Positions 33,796 to 42,403 of a stretch of DNA of 48,730 nt are shown here, one piece after another. Where the stretch lies: positions 65,114 to 113,843 of the forward strand of contig JASJDZ010000005.1 of assembly GCA_030065575.1 (NCBI GenBank), given 5' to 3'. The translations under genes and the position numbers were made by a program. Source of the DNA: Acidimicrobiia bacterium (GTDB taxonomy: Bacteria; Actinomycetota; Acidimicrobiia; Spongiisociales; UBA5794). The notes under the pieces were generated by a model. It had not been told where the DNA came from. It saw only the letters and a program-made list of their open reading frames with translations, and ran no database searches. How positions within the stretch are numbered: the stretch's first letter is position 1; the number at the start of each line of letters is the position of its first letter.

Positions 33796-34572
33796 TCAGG
33801 TGGCGAGGTCGCGCCGGCGCAGGACAGCCGCCATGAACGCGGCCGACAGGGCGACGAGGATCAGGGCCTTGATGACCGCGCCGCCCGCTCCTGGAGTCAG
33901 AGAACCGAGGGCGAAATCGGAAGGGACGAGATCGAAGAAGTCGTCGGGAGCTAGACCGGCCATGGCGCTGACCCCGATTCGCCACGGGGACAGGCTGGCC
34001 AGAGCCGGGACCGCGGCGGCAATCCCGTTCTCCCAGATGAACACGTAGGTGAGGCCGATGAGGGTGGCCCGCTTTAGGAGATAGCCAAGCGGGACGAACA
34101 GTGCGGCGTAGGCGGCGGTGCCAATAGCAGTGCCAACCAGCAAGGGGACGAAGTACGCAAATGTGTCGACCGCTATGCCAACGAGAATGCCAAACGCCGC
34201 GGCGCCAACGCCGGTGATCAGGAAGGCCTCGAGGAAGGCAGCGGTGGTCTTCGCCGCCGCAATCATGTAGCGGCGGATCGGGCGCAATACGAGGAACGAC
34301 ATAGTGTTGTCGCGGCGCTCGTCACCGAGTACCGAAGAGGCAATGATCAGGGTCACTACCGGTACGACGATGTTCATGAAGACACCGACCGTCATACCGA
34401 TCGACGTCTCGAATGCCGTCTCTATGTTGCGAGCGCTCGTCCCCCTGGTTCCAATCATGTACAGCAGGTACATGGCGGCCGGAGATCCAGCGAGCAGCAT
34501 CAGGCCGAGCGCTCGCTTCAGGCTGAGGGTCTGGCGGATAGTCACCCGGACTATGGCTGCAAAGCGCTTCAT
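33796..34572 (-). CDS. ABC-2 type transporter permease
   Basis: A 258-residue membrane protein with about six hydrophobic helices and the ABC-2 permease pattern (FMNIVVPVVTLIIASSVLGDERRDNTMSF-like region around residue 70). It is the last of four overlapping genes, and its ATG overlaps the stop of the ATPase gene (ATGA). The cargo is unknown. The pairing ATPase-permease-ATPase-permease suggests two related exporters or one heteromeric complex. Confidence 0.86.
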   Translation of the reverse strand: MKRFAAIVRVTIRQTLSLKRALGLMLLAGSPAAMYLLYMIGTRGTSARNIETAFETSIGMTVGVFMNIVVPVVTLIIASSVLGDERRDNTMSFLVLRPIRRYMIAAAKTTAAFLEAFLITGVGAAAFGILVGIAVDTFAYFVPLLVGTAIGTAAYAALFVPLGYLLKRATLIGLTYVFIWENGIAAAVPALASLSPWRIGVSAMAGLAPDDFFDLVPSDFALGSLTPGAGGAVIKALILVALSAAFMAAVLRRRDLAT

Positions 34573-35510
34573 CGTCCGCCCACCAGGTAGCGGAATACGC
34601 TCTCGAGGGACTCATCTTCCGGGGCGAACTTGCTTATGCGCACATCCAGGTCTCGAGCCAGCCTTGACACAATGGAGCCAAGTCCGAGTAGATCGCTTGT
34701 CTCGAGCCGGAGACGTGAGTTGTCGACACTCACTGAGTAGACGGCCTCGCTGTCCAGCAAGGCGGCGGCGAAGTGGCGACTCTTGTTGCACTCGATGAGT
34801 ACCCGGTACGGGATGTCGGACATCGCCCGGCGAATGGCTGCGATATCGCCTGCGGCCGCCAACTTGCCATCGACGATGGCGATGACTCGATCGGTCATCC
34901 GCTCGACCTCCTGGAGGACGTGGGACGAGACGATCACCGTGTTTCCCTCTGCTGCCAGCCTGCCGAAGAGGCCGATCAGGTGAGCTCTCTGCACGGGATC
35001 GGTTCCATTGAGCGGTTCGTCGAGAACGAGGATCTCGGGATCGTGAACGAGGGCGGCGGCAACCTTGGTGCGTTGCCGCATGCCTTTGGAGAAGCCGCCG
35101 ATTTGGCGATTGGCGTCTTCGGTCAGCTCCACTGTCTCTATTGCCCGGTCGGCGGCATCCTCGGGATCGGAGAGGCCGGTGAGCGTGGCGGCATACGCAA
35201 CGTACTGGCGGGCGGTCAGAGTGTTGTAGAGAGCGCTCTCCTCGGGCACGAACCCGATGTTGCGGTACCGATCTACCTCGGCGCGGGGCAGCGCACCCTT
35301 GATGAGCACCTCGCCCTGGGAAGGCAGGATGAGGCCGGTGAGCATCCGCAAGAGCGTTGTCTTGCCGGCTCCGTTGGGACCGAGCAGCCCGGTCAAGCCC
35401 GGCCCGAAGGAGCAGGTCACGTCTGACACCGCAACCTTCTGTCCGAACCACTTCGACACGCCGGTGACTTCGACCGTCGGATCAGCGACGAGGGCGGGGT
35501 TCTCCGTCAC
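34569..35510 (-). CDS. ABC transporter ATP-binding protein
   Basis: A 313-residue nucleotide-binding subunit. Walker A is GPNGAGKTT, the signature is GGFSKGMRQR, and Walker B is ILVLDEP followed by the D-loop region LNGTDP. The C-terminal part after about residue 225 is the extra domain common in CcmA-type ABC-2 ATPases. The GTG at 35510 overlaps the stop of the upstream permease gene (GTGA). It is the second ATPase of the operon. Confidence 0.92.
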   Translation of the reverse strand: MTENPALVADPTVEVTGVSKWFGQKVAVSDVTCSFGPGLTGLLGPNGAGKTTLLRMLTGLILPSQGEVLIKGALPRAEVDRYRNIGFVPEESALYNTLTARQYVAYAATLTGLSDPEDAADRAIETVELTEDANRQIGGFSKGMRQRTKVAAALVHDPEILVLDEPLNGTDPVQRAHLIGLFGRLAAEGNTVIVSSHVLQEVERMTDRVIAIVDGKLAAAGDIAAIRRAMSDIPYRVLIECNKSRHFAAALLDSEAVYSVSVDNSRLRLETSDLLGLGSIVSRLARDLDVRISKFAPEDESLESVFRYLVGGR

Positions 35511-36397
35511 AGCTCCCTCCGATAGCGGCGGGCCATGAGATAGACCGTGGCAACGCCGATCAACCCGATGATTACCGCCGAGAGCCATGGCTCGAATCCC
35601 ACCGAAATCATCGGGATGCCGCTCTGCGACCTATCGAACACCCAGTTGCGCACGACTTCAGGGTGCTGCAGCAGCGAGATGAGGGTGCCGTACCGGGAAC
35701 CTGTGAAGTTGAGGTTGCGGAACATCTCGGCGAATGCCGGCGATATGAAGATGACCGCAAGGTAGGTGCCTGCAGCTGGACCGACCCGGCGGGCGTAGGT
35801 CGAGATGAGCAGCGCCGGAGCTCCGTAGCCGACAACGTAGGCGAGCATGGTGGCGAGGATCTTCACCCAATCGTCGAGGTTGTTGAACAGCGCAGAAGCG
35901 AAGCCACGATCTTCGAGAGCAGCGAACCCGATGTACATGATCAAGTTCGGCAGGATGAAGAAGGCGGCGGCAACCCCGGCGAGCGCTCCGGCACGGCCCC
36001 AGATGTAGTCCCATGCAGTGAGCGGGCGAGAGCTGTAGACGGAAAGGACACCGTCCTCGCGGTCGGAGATGAGCAGGTTGGGGGCAGCCGAGGCAACGAA
36101 CAAGATGATCACGGTGCCGATGAGGCCTATGTACTCAGGGTGGCCGCCGAATGGGCTGTCCGCGTCGGGGGCAAAGGAGCTGATAGCGAACGAGAGCCCG
36201 ACGAACACCGCAGCGGGGAGAAATGCCAGCGAAACCAGGCCCCATGGATACACCTTCTTCCGGGCTTTGCGACGGATGCCGAAGGTGCGGCGAAGCCCGT
36301 CTTTGATCATGGCCCTGATTGCGCCCGCTCGTCCCAAGCGCTGCCCTTCGTAGGGCTGATAGCCGAGATCGTATACAACGCCGGTTCGGTCACTCAT
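35507..36397 (-). CDS. ABC-2 type transporter permease
   Basis: A 296-residue permease with a cytoplasmic N-terminus (MSDRTGVVYDLGYQPYEGQR) and about six hydrophobic segments, including AFLPAAVFVGLSFAISSFA and IGTVIILFVASAAPNLLISD. Its start at 36397 lies 8 bp inside the upstream ATPase gene, so translation is coupled. The YDLGYQPYEGQR start occurs widely in actinobacterial ABC-2 permeases, as far as I recall. Confidence 0.86.
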   Translation of the reverse strand: MSDRTGVVYDLGYQPYEGQRLGRAGAIRAMIKDGLRRTFGIRRKARKKVYPWGLVSLAFLPAAVFVGLSFAISSFAPDADSPFGGHPEYIGLIGTVIILFVASAAPNLLISDREDGVLSVYSSRPLTAWDYIWGRAGALAGVAAAFFILPNLIMYIGFAALEDRGFASALFNNLDDWVKILATMLAYVVGYGAPALLISTYARRVGPAAGTYLAVIFISPAFAEMFRNLNFTGSRYGTLISLLQHPEVVRNWVFDRSQSGIPMISVGFEPWLSAVIIGLIGVATVYLMARRYRREL

Positions 36398-37301
36398 CGT
36401 CCGGCACCTCTCCGAGGAAGATGTCCTCCAGCGTTGTCGAGCGTGCGCCCAGTCTTCGCAGGGAGACATCGGTTGCCGCCAGGGCGTCGCGAGCGGCCAG
36501 GAAAGGGTCGCCCGGTGAGGAGGTGATTGTCAGCACTTCGCCTGTGGTCTCCACCGTTGCCCCGGTGCGGCGCAGCTCGGCGGCGACCAGATCAATGCTG
36601 TCCACCACTTCGAGCTCAACGACTCCCGTTTCCGTCAGGCCGCTGATCGGTCCGCTGCGTAGGACCCTGCCGCCGTCGAGCATCACCACCCAGTCGCAGG
36701 TCTGTTCGATGTCTGGGAGCACGTGCGAGGAGACGAGGACGTTGATGCCGAAGCCGCCAAGACGACTGATCAGATCGAGCATCTCTTCTCGCCCCGCCGG
36801 GTCGAGCCCGGCGGTTGGCTCGTCGAGGAAGACCATTTCCGGGTCGTGGACGATGGCTTGAGCGAGCATGGCTCGCTGTTTCATACCGGTGGAGAAGTCG
36901 CCGAGATAGCGGAACCTCTCCTCGTGGAGACCGACCATCGTCAGGATGTCTGATGCCCGCTGCCGCGACTCAGTCGGGGGAACCCCGGCGAGCTCTGCGG
37001 CGTAGCTGACGAAGTCTGCGGCGGTTTGGTCCTTGGGCAGGCACTCACCCTCGGGCATATATCCGATGCGGGACCGGACTCCGATGAGATCGTCCGCCGG
37101 GTCGACACCGAGCACCTCGACGCGGCCGACGGTCGGGGTGAGAATGCCCAGGAGGACCTTGATCAGGGTTGTTTTGCCCGCCCCATTGGCGCCAACGAGG
37201 CCGATACGGCCCGGTGGCACCTCAACATCGAGGTGGTGGAGGGCAACAATATCGCCGTAGGCGTGGCCGAGGTTGTAGGCAGACAGAGCGGCAACGGTCA
37301 T
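36390..37301 (-). CDS. ABC transporter ATP-binding protein
   Basis: A 303-residue ATPase, first gene of the four-gene transporter operon. Walker A is GANGAGKTT, the signature is LGDFSTGMKQRAM, and Walker B is MVFLDEPTAGLDP, with the switch histidine in VSSHVLPDIE. The start at 37301 (MTVAALSAYNLGHAYG) is supported by TAGCCT 7 nt upstream; the longer frame to 37379 has no family resemblance. Confidence 0.92.
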   Translation of the reverse strand: MTVAALSAYNLGHAYGDIVALHHLDVEVPPGRIGLVGANGAGKTTLIKVLLGILTPTVGRVEVLGVDPADDLIGVRSRIGYMPEGECLPKDQTAADFVSYAAELAGVPPTESRQRASDILTMVGLHEERFRYLGDFSTGMKQRAMLAQAIVHDPEMVFLDEPTAGLDPAGREEMLDLISRLGGFGINVLVSSHVLPDIEQTCDWVVMLDGGRVLRSGPISGLTETGVVELEVVDSIDLVAAELRRTGATVETTGEVLTITSSPGDPFLAARDALAATDVSLRRLGARSTTLEDIFLGEVPDDE

Positions 37302-37308
37302 AGGCGGG

Positions 37309-37314
37309 AGGCTA
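37309..37314 (-). promoter_or_regulatory. TANNNT box before ATG 37301 (minus)
   Basis: TAGCCT on the minus strand is 7 nt before the first gene of the ABC operon. Confidence 0.5.
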
Positions 37315-37379
37315 TCAGCGGTCGACCCTGATCGTGAATCGGCCGACTCGATGAGTCGCCCGATTCGACGAATCGGCAA

Positions 37380-38057
37380 TTACCCCAAGTTGCGGTCACG
37401 GAATCGCCGCACAAAGAACTGCCAGACCTTCTCCGGTGGGACGGTGGCCTTCTCCGGCTGGACGGCGGCTTCCTCGGGCGGCAGTTGCTCGTCGGTTGGT
37501 GGCGACTGGGGAACCGCCGAACCGGCGTTGCGCAACTCGGCGAGTCGCTCGCGGAGGAACGTAGCTTCGGTCTCGGCCTTGACCGCACGCTCCCGGGCCT
37601 CGGCCAGCTGCTGGCCGGCCTCATGCAGATTGCCCAGCTGGTTGAGCATTTTGTTCCACGCGTCGATCGGAACGATCATTGTCCCGGGCGGAGTCTCCTC
37701 GGTCGGGCCGGGAGGAGTCGCCGCGGGTTCTGACGTGTCGGAGGCGCCGGTCGCGGGCTCCGTCTTCGTCGCCCGTCCCAGCTCGACCGCTCGCCGCTCC
37801 ACACCGTCTAGATCCACCATGCGCAACGTCGTCCCTCGATTGGTGGGAGCAAGGTAGGTGGGGACCGTTGCCCGCCGAGCCCACTTACGCAGCGTTTCAA
37901 CCGGTATTCCGGTCTCCCGGCTGGCTTCGCGCAGCGTCACCCAGCGCCGATCCTCAGCGTTCGTTGCCGCCGCATCGATCTCAGCCTCGGCGACACGGTG
38001 CGCCGCAGAGCGCAGCGCTTCGGTTTCCCAGAGGAAGGCAGGGTCGCGGTCGTTCAT
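37380..38057 (-). CDS. Helix-turn-helix DNA-binding protein with coiled coil
   Basis: A 225-residue protein. A MerR/excisionase-like HTH (VTLREASRETGIPVETLRKW, about residues 40-59) is followed by a wing-like stretch ending RMVDLDGVERRAVEL. A Pro/Thr-rich linker and a heptad-patterned segment (about 145-185, likely coiled coil for dimerisation) come next, then a second Pro/Glu-rich stretch. No ligand domain is recognised. The start at 38057 is backed by TATGAT 6 nt upstream. It is divergent from the microcompartment operon, so a role in its control is plausible, but a general regulator is equally possible. Confidence 0.8.
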   Translation of the reverse strand: MNDRDPAFLWETEALRSAAHRVAEAEIDAAATNAEDRRWVTLREASRETGIPVETLRKWARRATVPTYLAPTNRGTTLRMVDLDGVERRAVELGRATKTEPATGASDTSEPAATPPGPTEETPPGTMIVPIDAWNKMLNQLGNLHEAGQQLAEARERAVKAETEATFLRERLAELRNAGSAVPQSPPTDEQLPPEEAAVQPEKATVPPEKVWQFFVRRFRDRNLG

Positions 38058-38063
38058 GGCCGC

Positions 38064-38069
38064 ATCATA
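38064..38069 (-). promoter_or_regulatory. TANNNT box before ATG 38057 (minus)
   Basis: TATGAT on the minus strand is 6 nt before the regulator start. The palindrome at 38086-38137 covers the place where its -35 region would be. Confidence 0.5.
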
Positions 38070-38085
38070 CGACGAGAGGCCCAAT

Positions 38086-38137
38086 CCGTTTTGGCGGACG
38101 CTGCGCCAGCATATTGGCGTGAGATCCGCCAGAACGG
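38086..38137. repeat. 50-bp nested palindrome, copy B, in the regulator/BMC promoter region
   Basis: The outer arms of 13 nt (38086-38098 and 38125-38137) are inverted repeats with one G-T wobble. CGCCA (38104-38108) and TGGCG (38115-38119) form an inner stem. The element shares 42 of 50 bases with copy A at 17983-18032, and several differences keep pairing. It may be an operator for the neighbouring HTH protein or a dispersed repeat. Confidence 0.75.
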
Positions 38138-38188
38138 GGAAGGGGAGGTGCCGGGACCGGGAAACCGCCGATCTGCCGGCGTGCTCCC

Positions 38189-38194
38189 TAGAAT
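38189..38194 (+). promoter_or_regulatory. TANNNT box before the BMC operon
   Basis: TAGAAT lies 7 nt before the ATG at 38202, the first gene of the microcompartment operon. It would give a leaderless transcript. Confidence 0.55.
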
Positions 38195-38201
38195 CCGCCC
38201 C

Positions 38202-38831
38202 ATGCCGACCACTCCACCGAGTCGAATCCCGGGCCGCCCGAGCTCCGATGACGTTCGTGAGATGGTCACCCGGATCGTCGACGGGGTCCTGACCCAGCAG
38301 CCGGCTGAGTCGAATCCCGCTTCCGGTACCACCTCGCCGGATGCCGCTGCGGTTGCCAGCGGGATTGCCATCGGTGCCGACCACGGTGGTTTCCCGATGA
38401 AGGAGAAGCTCGCCTTTCGCCTCCGCGAGCAAGGTCATGAAGTACTCGACTGCGGTACCGATTCGACGAAATCGGTCGACTACCCCGATTTTGCTCACGC
38501 CGTTGCCAGCGCCGTCTCTGCGGGCAAGGTGGAGTGGGGGATCGTCATCGACGGAGCGGGCATCGGGTCGGCGATGGTCGCCAACAAGGTGCCCGGAGTG
38601 CGAGCGGCCCTCTGCTACGACCTCTCGAGTGCTCGCAACAGCAGGGAACACAACCTGGCCAACGTACTGACCCTGGGTGCCGGGCTGATCGGGGACAATC
38701 TCGCCTGGCAAATAGTCCAGGAGTGGCTGAAGACACCGTGGGGTGGCGACCGCCATGCCCGTCGTGTAGACAAGATCATGGAAATCGAACGACGCTATTC
38801 GAAAGCAGAGCAATGGACCGCGAAAAGCTGA
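38202..38831 (+). CDS. RpiB/LacAB-family isomerase of the microcompartment, with encapsulation peptide
   Basis: A 209-residue RpiB-like protein. Residues 16-33 ([18 protein letters not shown]) form an amphipathic helix like a BMC encapsulation peptide, joined by a Pro/Ser/Thr linker (34-52) to the RpiB fold ([14 protein letters not shown]). The housekeeping RpiB at 47238 has VCGSGAG with catalytic Cys65; here the matching stretch is IDGAGIG with Asp117. His61 and the later His150 are kept. It may isomerise a sugar phosphate by another base (mycobacterial RpiB uses Glu) or use a different substrate. It overlaps deoC by 19 bp. Family membership is firm; the reaction is not. Confidence 0.88.
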   Translation: MPTTPPSRIPGRPSSDDVREMVTRIVDGVLTQQPAESNPASGTTSPDAAAVASGIAIGADHGGFPMKEKLAFRLREQGHEVLDCGTDSTKSVDYPDFAHAVASAVSAGKVEWGIVIDGAGIGSAMVANKVPGVRAALCYDLSSARNSREHNLANVLTLGAGLIGDNLAWQIVQEWLKTPWGGDRHARRVDKIMEIERRYSKAEQWTAKS

Positions 38832-39646
38832 TTGAGGCCGTAACCCAGGAAGTGCTCACGGCGCTCACCATGCGCTACGACGTCTGCGAGTCACCGGAAG
38901 CCGTGCGCAACGTAGTGGCCAACGGCGCCGACCGGGTCAGCTTCCATGGCGAGGCCGCCGATGTGCCGATGGACCTCGCCAAGTACATCGACCACACACT
39001 GCTCAAACCAGAGGCTTCTGCGGAGGACATCGACAAACTGTGCAGCGAAGCCCGCGAGTACAGCTTTGCCTCGGTATGCATCAATCCCACCTGGGTGAAG
39101 CGGGCCGCAGACAGCTTGCGCGGCACCGAGGTGGTCACCTGCACCGTCATCGGGTTCCCGCTCGGTGCAAACACCACCGCCATCAAGTCAATGGAGGCAC
39201 GGCGAGCGCTGCGGGACGGCGCACGTGAGATCGATATGGTCCTCAACGTCGGCGCTCTGAAGTCGGGCGAGTACGACCTGGTCCGAGATGACATTGCCAA
39301 GGTTGCCGAGGCCGCTCACGAGGTCGGCGGTCTGTGCAAGGTGATTCTGGAGACTGCGCTGCTCACCGACGAGGAGAAAGTGGTTGCCTCCTCACTGGCC
39401 AAGGAGGCCAAAGCCGACTTCGTCAAGACATCGACTGGGTTCGGTTCCGGGGGCGCGACTGTGTACGACGTGGCTCTGATGCGGGAGACCGTCGGTCCCG
39501 ACATGGGCGTGAAAGCGTCCGGTGGCGTGCGTACCCTCGAGGATGTTGAAGACATGATTGCTGCAGGAGCGAGTCGGATCGGCGCCTCCGCAGGCGTCCA
39601 GATAGTCAGCGGAGACGAAGGAGACACAAATGGCGACCGGTATTGA
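38813..39646 (+). CDS. deoC: Deoxyribose-phosphate aldolase, microcompartment-targeted
   Basis: This class I aldolase cleaves 2-deoxyribose-5-phosphate to glyceraldehyde-3-phosphate and acetaldehyde. The 277 residues include a 50-residue N-terminal extension absent from typical DeoC, whose residues 3-20 ([18 protein letters not shown]) look like an encapsulation peptide. The catalytic set is intact: Schiff-base Lys205 in [13 protein letters not shown], Lys234 in [11 protein letters not shown] and Asp141 in [10 protein letters not shown]. The start at 38813 lies within the preceding gene and its end overlaps the BMC-T gene by 17 bp, so the operon is tightly coupled. It defines the likely substrate of the compartment. 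Confidence 0.95.
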   Translation: MDREKLIEAVTQEVLTALTMRYDVCESPEAVRNVVANGADRVSFHGEAADVPMDLAKYIDHTLLKPEASAEDIDKLCSEAREYSFASVCINPTWVKRAADSLRGTEVVTCTVIGFPLGANTTAIKSMEARRALRDGAREIDMVLNVGALKSGEYDLVRDDIAKVAEAAHEVGGLCKVILETALLTDEEKVVASSLAKEAKADFVKTSTGFGSGGATVYDVALMRETVGPDMGVKASGGVRTLEDVEDMIAAGASRIGASAGVQIVSGDEGDTNGDRY

Positions 39647-40259
39647 GCTCAGGTCCTATGCGTTCCTCGACAGCCTGCAACCGCAGTACGCAGCATTCTT
39701 AGGTACCGTCGCCAAAGGGTTCCTGCCACTCGCTCACGACGCATCCCTCTGGGTTGAGGTGGCCCCCGGAATCGAGATCAACCGGTTGACCGATGTGGCA
39801 CTCAAGGCAACGAAGGTTTGGCCCGGGATGCAGATCATCGAGCGCTACTACGGCGTGCTGGAGTTGCATTCACCGGATCAGGCGGAAACTCGGGCGGCCG
39901 GCGCCGCCATTCTCGATGCCATCGAGCTCACCGAGGAGGACCGTATCAAGCCGCGGCTCCTGTCGAGCCAGATCATCCGTCGTATCGACGACCACCACGC
40001 CCAACTCGTCAATCGCGACAGGCACGGTCACATGATCATCCCCGGCCAGACGCTCTATGTGCTGGAGTGTGAGCCGGCTGTCTACAGCGCCCTGGCGGCC
40101 AACGAGGCTGAAAAGGCGGCCGAAATCAACATCCTCGAGGTCAGGTCCTTCGGCTCGATGGGCCGCATGTATCTCGCCGGTGAAGAGCGAGATATCGACG
40201 TCGGCTGGCGTGCCGCCGTTGCAGCACTCGAAGGCGTCAGCGGACGCGACAAGTCTTAG
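39630..40259 (+). CDS. BMC-T tandem-domain shell protein (probable double-stacking type)
   Basis: A 209-residue protein with two fused BMC domains that would form a pseudohexameric trimer. Sequence features ([58 protein letters not shown]) resemble the BMC-T class whose trimers stack face to face and have gated large pores, as in Haliangium ochraceum. That comparison is from memory. Such pores are proposed to pass bulky cofactors or substrates. It follows deoC with overlap, and the BMC-H gene starts 21 nt later. Confidence 0.9.
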   Translation: MATGIELRSYAFLDSLQPQYAAFLGTVAKGFLPLAHDASLWVEVAPGIEINRLTDVALKATKVWPGMQIIERYYGVLELHSPDQAETRAAGAAILDAIELTEEDRIKPRLLSSQIIRRIDDHHAQLVNRDRHGHMIIPGQTLYVLECEPAVYSALAANEAEKAAEINILEVRSFGSMGRMYLAGEERDIDVGWRAAVAALEGVSGRDKS

Positions 40260-40280
40260 TAACGAAAGGAGAAGCTTCAT

Positions 40281-40583
40281 ATGGCTGAAGCTCTTGGAAT
40301 GATCGAGGCACGGGGCTTTGCGGCGATGGTCGAGGCATCCGACGCGATGGTGAAGGCGGCCAAGGTCGAACTCGTCAGCTACGAGAAGACCGGTGGTGGC
40401 TATGTAACCGCGATTGTGCGCGGCGACGTTGCCGCGGTGAAGGCCGCCGTTGATGCAGGTGTCCGCGGGGCCGAGAAGGTCGGCGAGGTCATTGCAACCC
40501 ACGTCATCGCCCGTCCGCACCTCAACATCGATCTCGTGCTTCCCCTGGGGCGCGGCGAAGAGGCCGAGCAGGAGCTGGGCTGA
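40281..40583 (+). CDS. BMC-H hexameric shell protein
   Basis: A 100-residue single-domain shell protein close to PduA/Ccm[21 protein letters not shown], then [15 protein letters not shown], then ATHVIARPH. The pore-lining loop reads KTGGG (residues 36-40), where PduA has KIGSG, so the central pore should be narrow and suited to small polar metabolites. It is the only BMC-H in the operon and so probably the main facet component. A strong AAAGGAG lies upstream. A hairpin follows in the 68-nt gap before the first pentamer gene. Confidence 0.96.
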   Translation: MAEALGMIEARGFAAMVEASDAMVKAAKVELVSYEKTGGGYVTAIVRGDVAAVKAAVDAGVRGAEKVGEVIATHVIARPHLNIDLVLPLGRGEEAEQELG

Positions 40584-40607
40584 CCCGGAGGCAAGACCCA
40601 GGATTGT

Positions 40608-40625
40608 GACACCGGAGCCGGTGTC
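40608..40625 (+). promoter_or_regulatory. Intercistronic hairpin between BMC-H and BMC-P genes
   Basis: GACACCG (40608-40614) and CGGTGTC (40619-40625) form a perfect 7-bp stem with a GAGC loop. No T run follows, and a GAGGAGG site for the next gene lies 12 nt downstream. It could stabilise the upstream mRNA or reduce read-through to the pentamer gene. Confidence 0.5.
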
Positions 40626-40651
40626 CCGACTTCGGGCTGAGGAGGTAGTCC

Positions 40652-40939
40652 ATGCATCTGGGAAGGGTGGCCGGCACGCTGGTCGCCAGTCGAAAGGAAG
40701 AGCTGCTCGAGGGCATGAAGTTCCTGGTTGTTCGGCAACTCAACGCCGACAACGAGGAGACCGGTGGCTACGTGGTCGCAGTCGACGCCGTCGGTGCCGG
40801 AGTCGACGAGGTCGTCATGTACGCCTCAGGTAGCTCGGCCCGGCAGACGGAGCTGACCAGAGACAAACCCTGCGACGCCGTCATCATGGCCATCGTCGAC
40901 ACCTGGGAAGTCAACGGCGAAACCAGATATCAGAAGTGA
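40652..40939 (+). CDS. BMC-P pentameric vertex protein 1 (EutN/CcmL family)
   Basis: A 95-residue EutN/CcmL-type protein that caps shell vertices. Family features are [13 protein letters not shown] at the N-terminus, [25 protein letters not shown] and the GSSARQT motif, then [12 protein letters not shown]. It has the only long spacer before it in the operon (68 nt), with its own GAGGAGG site, and is followed after 6 nt by the aldehyde dehydrogenase. Confidence 0.94.
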   Translation: MHLGRVAGTLVASRKEELLEGMKFLVVRQLNADNEETGGYVVAVDAVGAGVDEVVMYASGSSARQTELTRDKPCDAVIMAIVDTWEVNGETRYQK

Positions 40940-40945
40940 TCGCAG

Positions 40946-42403
40946 ATGATTGACGAACAGGACGTCAAGGCCATCATCGAACGGGTCAAGGGACGGGTCG
41001 CGGCCGCCGACATCGCAGGCCGCGCCGGGCCGGCGCTCGAGGCGGGCGACCAACTGGCGGCCTACGAAGAGCAGTTGGGTGACGGGATCTTCCCGACGAT
41101 CGACGCTGCGGTGGCTGCGGCGCGCCGTGCCTTTGTCGAGTTCCGCGGGATGGGGCTCGACGGCCGCCGCTCGATCGTCGATGCGATGCGCGCTGCGATG
41201 CTTCGGGAAGGAGAGAAGCTCGCCTACATGGCCAGGGAGGAGACCGGCCTGGGCCGGGCCGACGACAAGATCATCAAGAACCGCGTCGTCACCATCGGTA
41301 CTCCCGGTCCCGAGGATCTCGAGCCCCATGCGGTCACCGGAGACGACGGGATGATGGTCACGGAATGGGCTCCCTACGGCGTCATCGGGTCGATTTCGCC
41401 CACCACGAATCCGACTTCCACGATCATCAACAACGCCATCGCGATGATCTCCGCCGGTAACGCCGTCGTCTTCAACGTGCACCCCAGCGCCAAACGTGTC
41501 TCCGTCGAGAACATCAAGCTTCTCAATCGGGCCATAGTGTCTGCCGGGGGGCCACCGGATCTGATCACGGCAATCCCGAATCCGACGTTGGAGAGCGCGC
41601 GCGAGGTCATGTACCACCCCGACGTCCGGGTGCTACTCGTCACCGGCGGGCCGGGTGTCGTCAAGGAGGCCCTCAAGACCCACAAGAAATCGATCACCGC
41701 CGGGCCCGGGAACCCGCCTGCAGTGGTCGACCAGACGGCCGATATCAGCAAAGCGGGTCGCGACATCGTCAACGGCGCTTCCTTCGACAACAACATCATC
41801 TGTGTCGATGAGAAGACGACCATCGTCGTCGACACGGTCGCCGATCGGCTGATTCAGGCAATGACGGCAGCAGGCGCCTACCGGCTCAAGGAGCACGAAC
41901 TGAAGCGTCTCGAGCGGGTCATCTTCAAGGAGATGGGCCAACCGGGGAAGCCGGGCTTGATCAACCCGGAGTGGATCGGAAAGGACGCCGACAAGATCCT
42001 CGGCTCGATCGGAGTCGACACCGATCCATCCATCCGGCTTCTGCTTGCCGAGGTGCCCGCCGAGCACTCCCTCGTGTGGACCGAGCAGATGATGCCGGTG
42101 ATGCCGGTGGTTCGAGTCAAGGATGTCGATGTGGCCATCGATCTGGCAGTCCGCTCCGAGCACAAGTTCCGTCACACGGCCTCGATCCACTCGACCAATG
42201 TGGCCACGATCACCAAGATGGCTCGTGTGATGAACTGCAGCATCTTTGTTGCCAACGGGCCCAACTACGCAGGGCTCGGAGAGGGCGGAGAGGGTTTCAC
42301 CTCATTCTCGATCGCCTCACCGACCGGAGAGGGGTTGACCCGACCTCGCACCTTCTCACGGGTTCGTCGAGTGACTGTCGTCGGGGCGCTGAACTATGTC
42401 TGA
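40946..42403 (+). CDS. CoA-acylating aldehyde dehydrogenase (PduP/EutE-like)
   Basis: A 485-residue enzyme that should oxidise acetaldehyde from DeoC to acetyl-CoA with NAD. Residues 3-20 (DEQDVKAIIERVKGRVAA) resemble an encapsulation peptide, and a linker leads to the catalytic core at about residue 45. Features match PduP-type enzymes: SPTTNPTSTIINNAIAMISA, the catalytic Cys286 in SFDNNIICVDEK, and the C-terminal FVANGPNYAGLGEGGEG and SPTGEGLTRPRTF. Specificity for acetaldehyde over propionaldehyde is inferred from deoC. Its end overlaps the next BMC-T gene by 8 bp. Confidence 0.94.
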   Translation: MIDEQDVKAIIERVKGRVAAADIAGRAGPALEAGDQLAAYEEQLGDGIFPTIDAAVAAARRAFVEFRGMGLDGRRSIVDAMRAAMLREGEKLAYMAREETGLGRADDKIIKNRVVTIGTPGPEDLEPHAVTGDDGMMVTEWAPYGVIGSISPTTNPTSTIINNAIAMISAGNAVVFNVHPSAKRVSVENIKLLNRAIVSAGGPPDLITAIPNPTLESAREVMYHPDVRVLLVTGGPGVVKEALKTHKKSITAGPGNPPAVVDQTADISKAGRDIVNGASFDNNIICVDEKTTIVVDTVADRLIQAMTAAGAYRLKEHELKRLERVIFKEMGQPGKPGLINPEWIGKDADKILGSIGVDTDPSIRLLLAEVPAEHSLVWTEQMMPVMPVVRVKDVDVAIDLAVRSEHKFRHTASIHSTNVATITKMARVMNCSIFVANGPNYAGLGEGGEGFTSFSIASPTGEGLTRPRTFSRVRRVTVVGALNYV

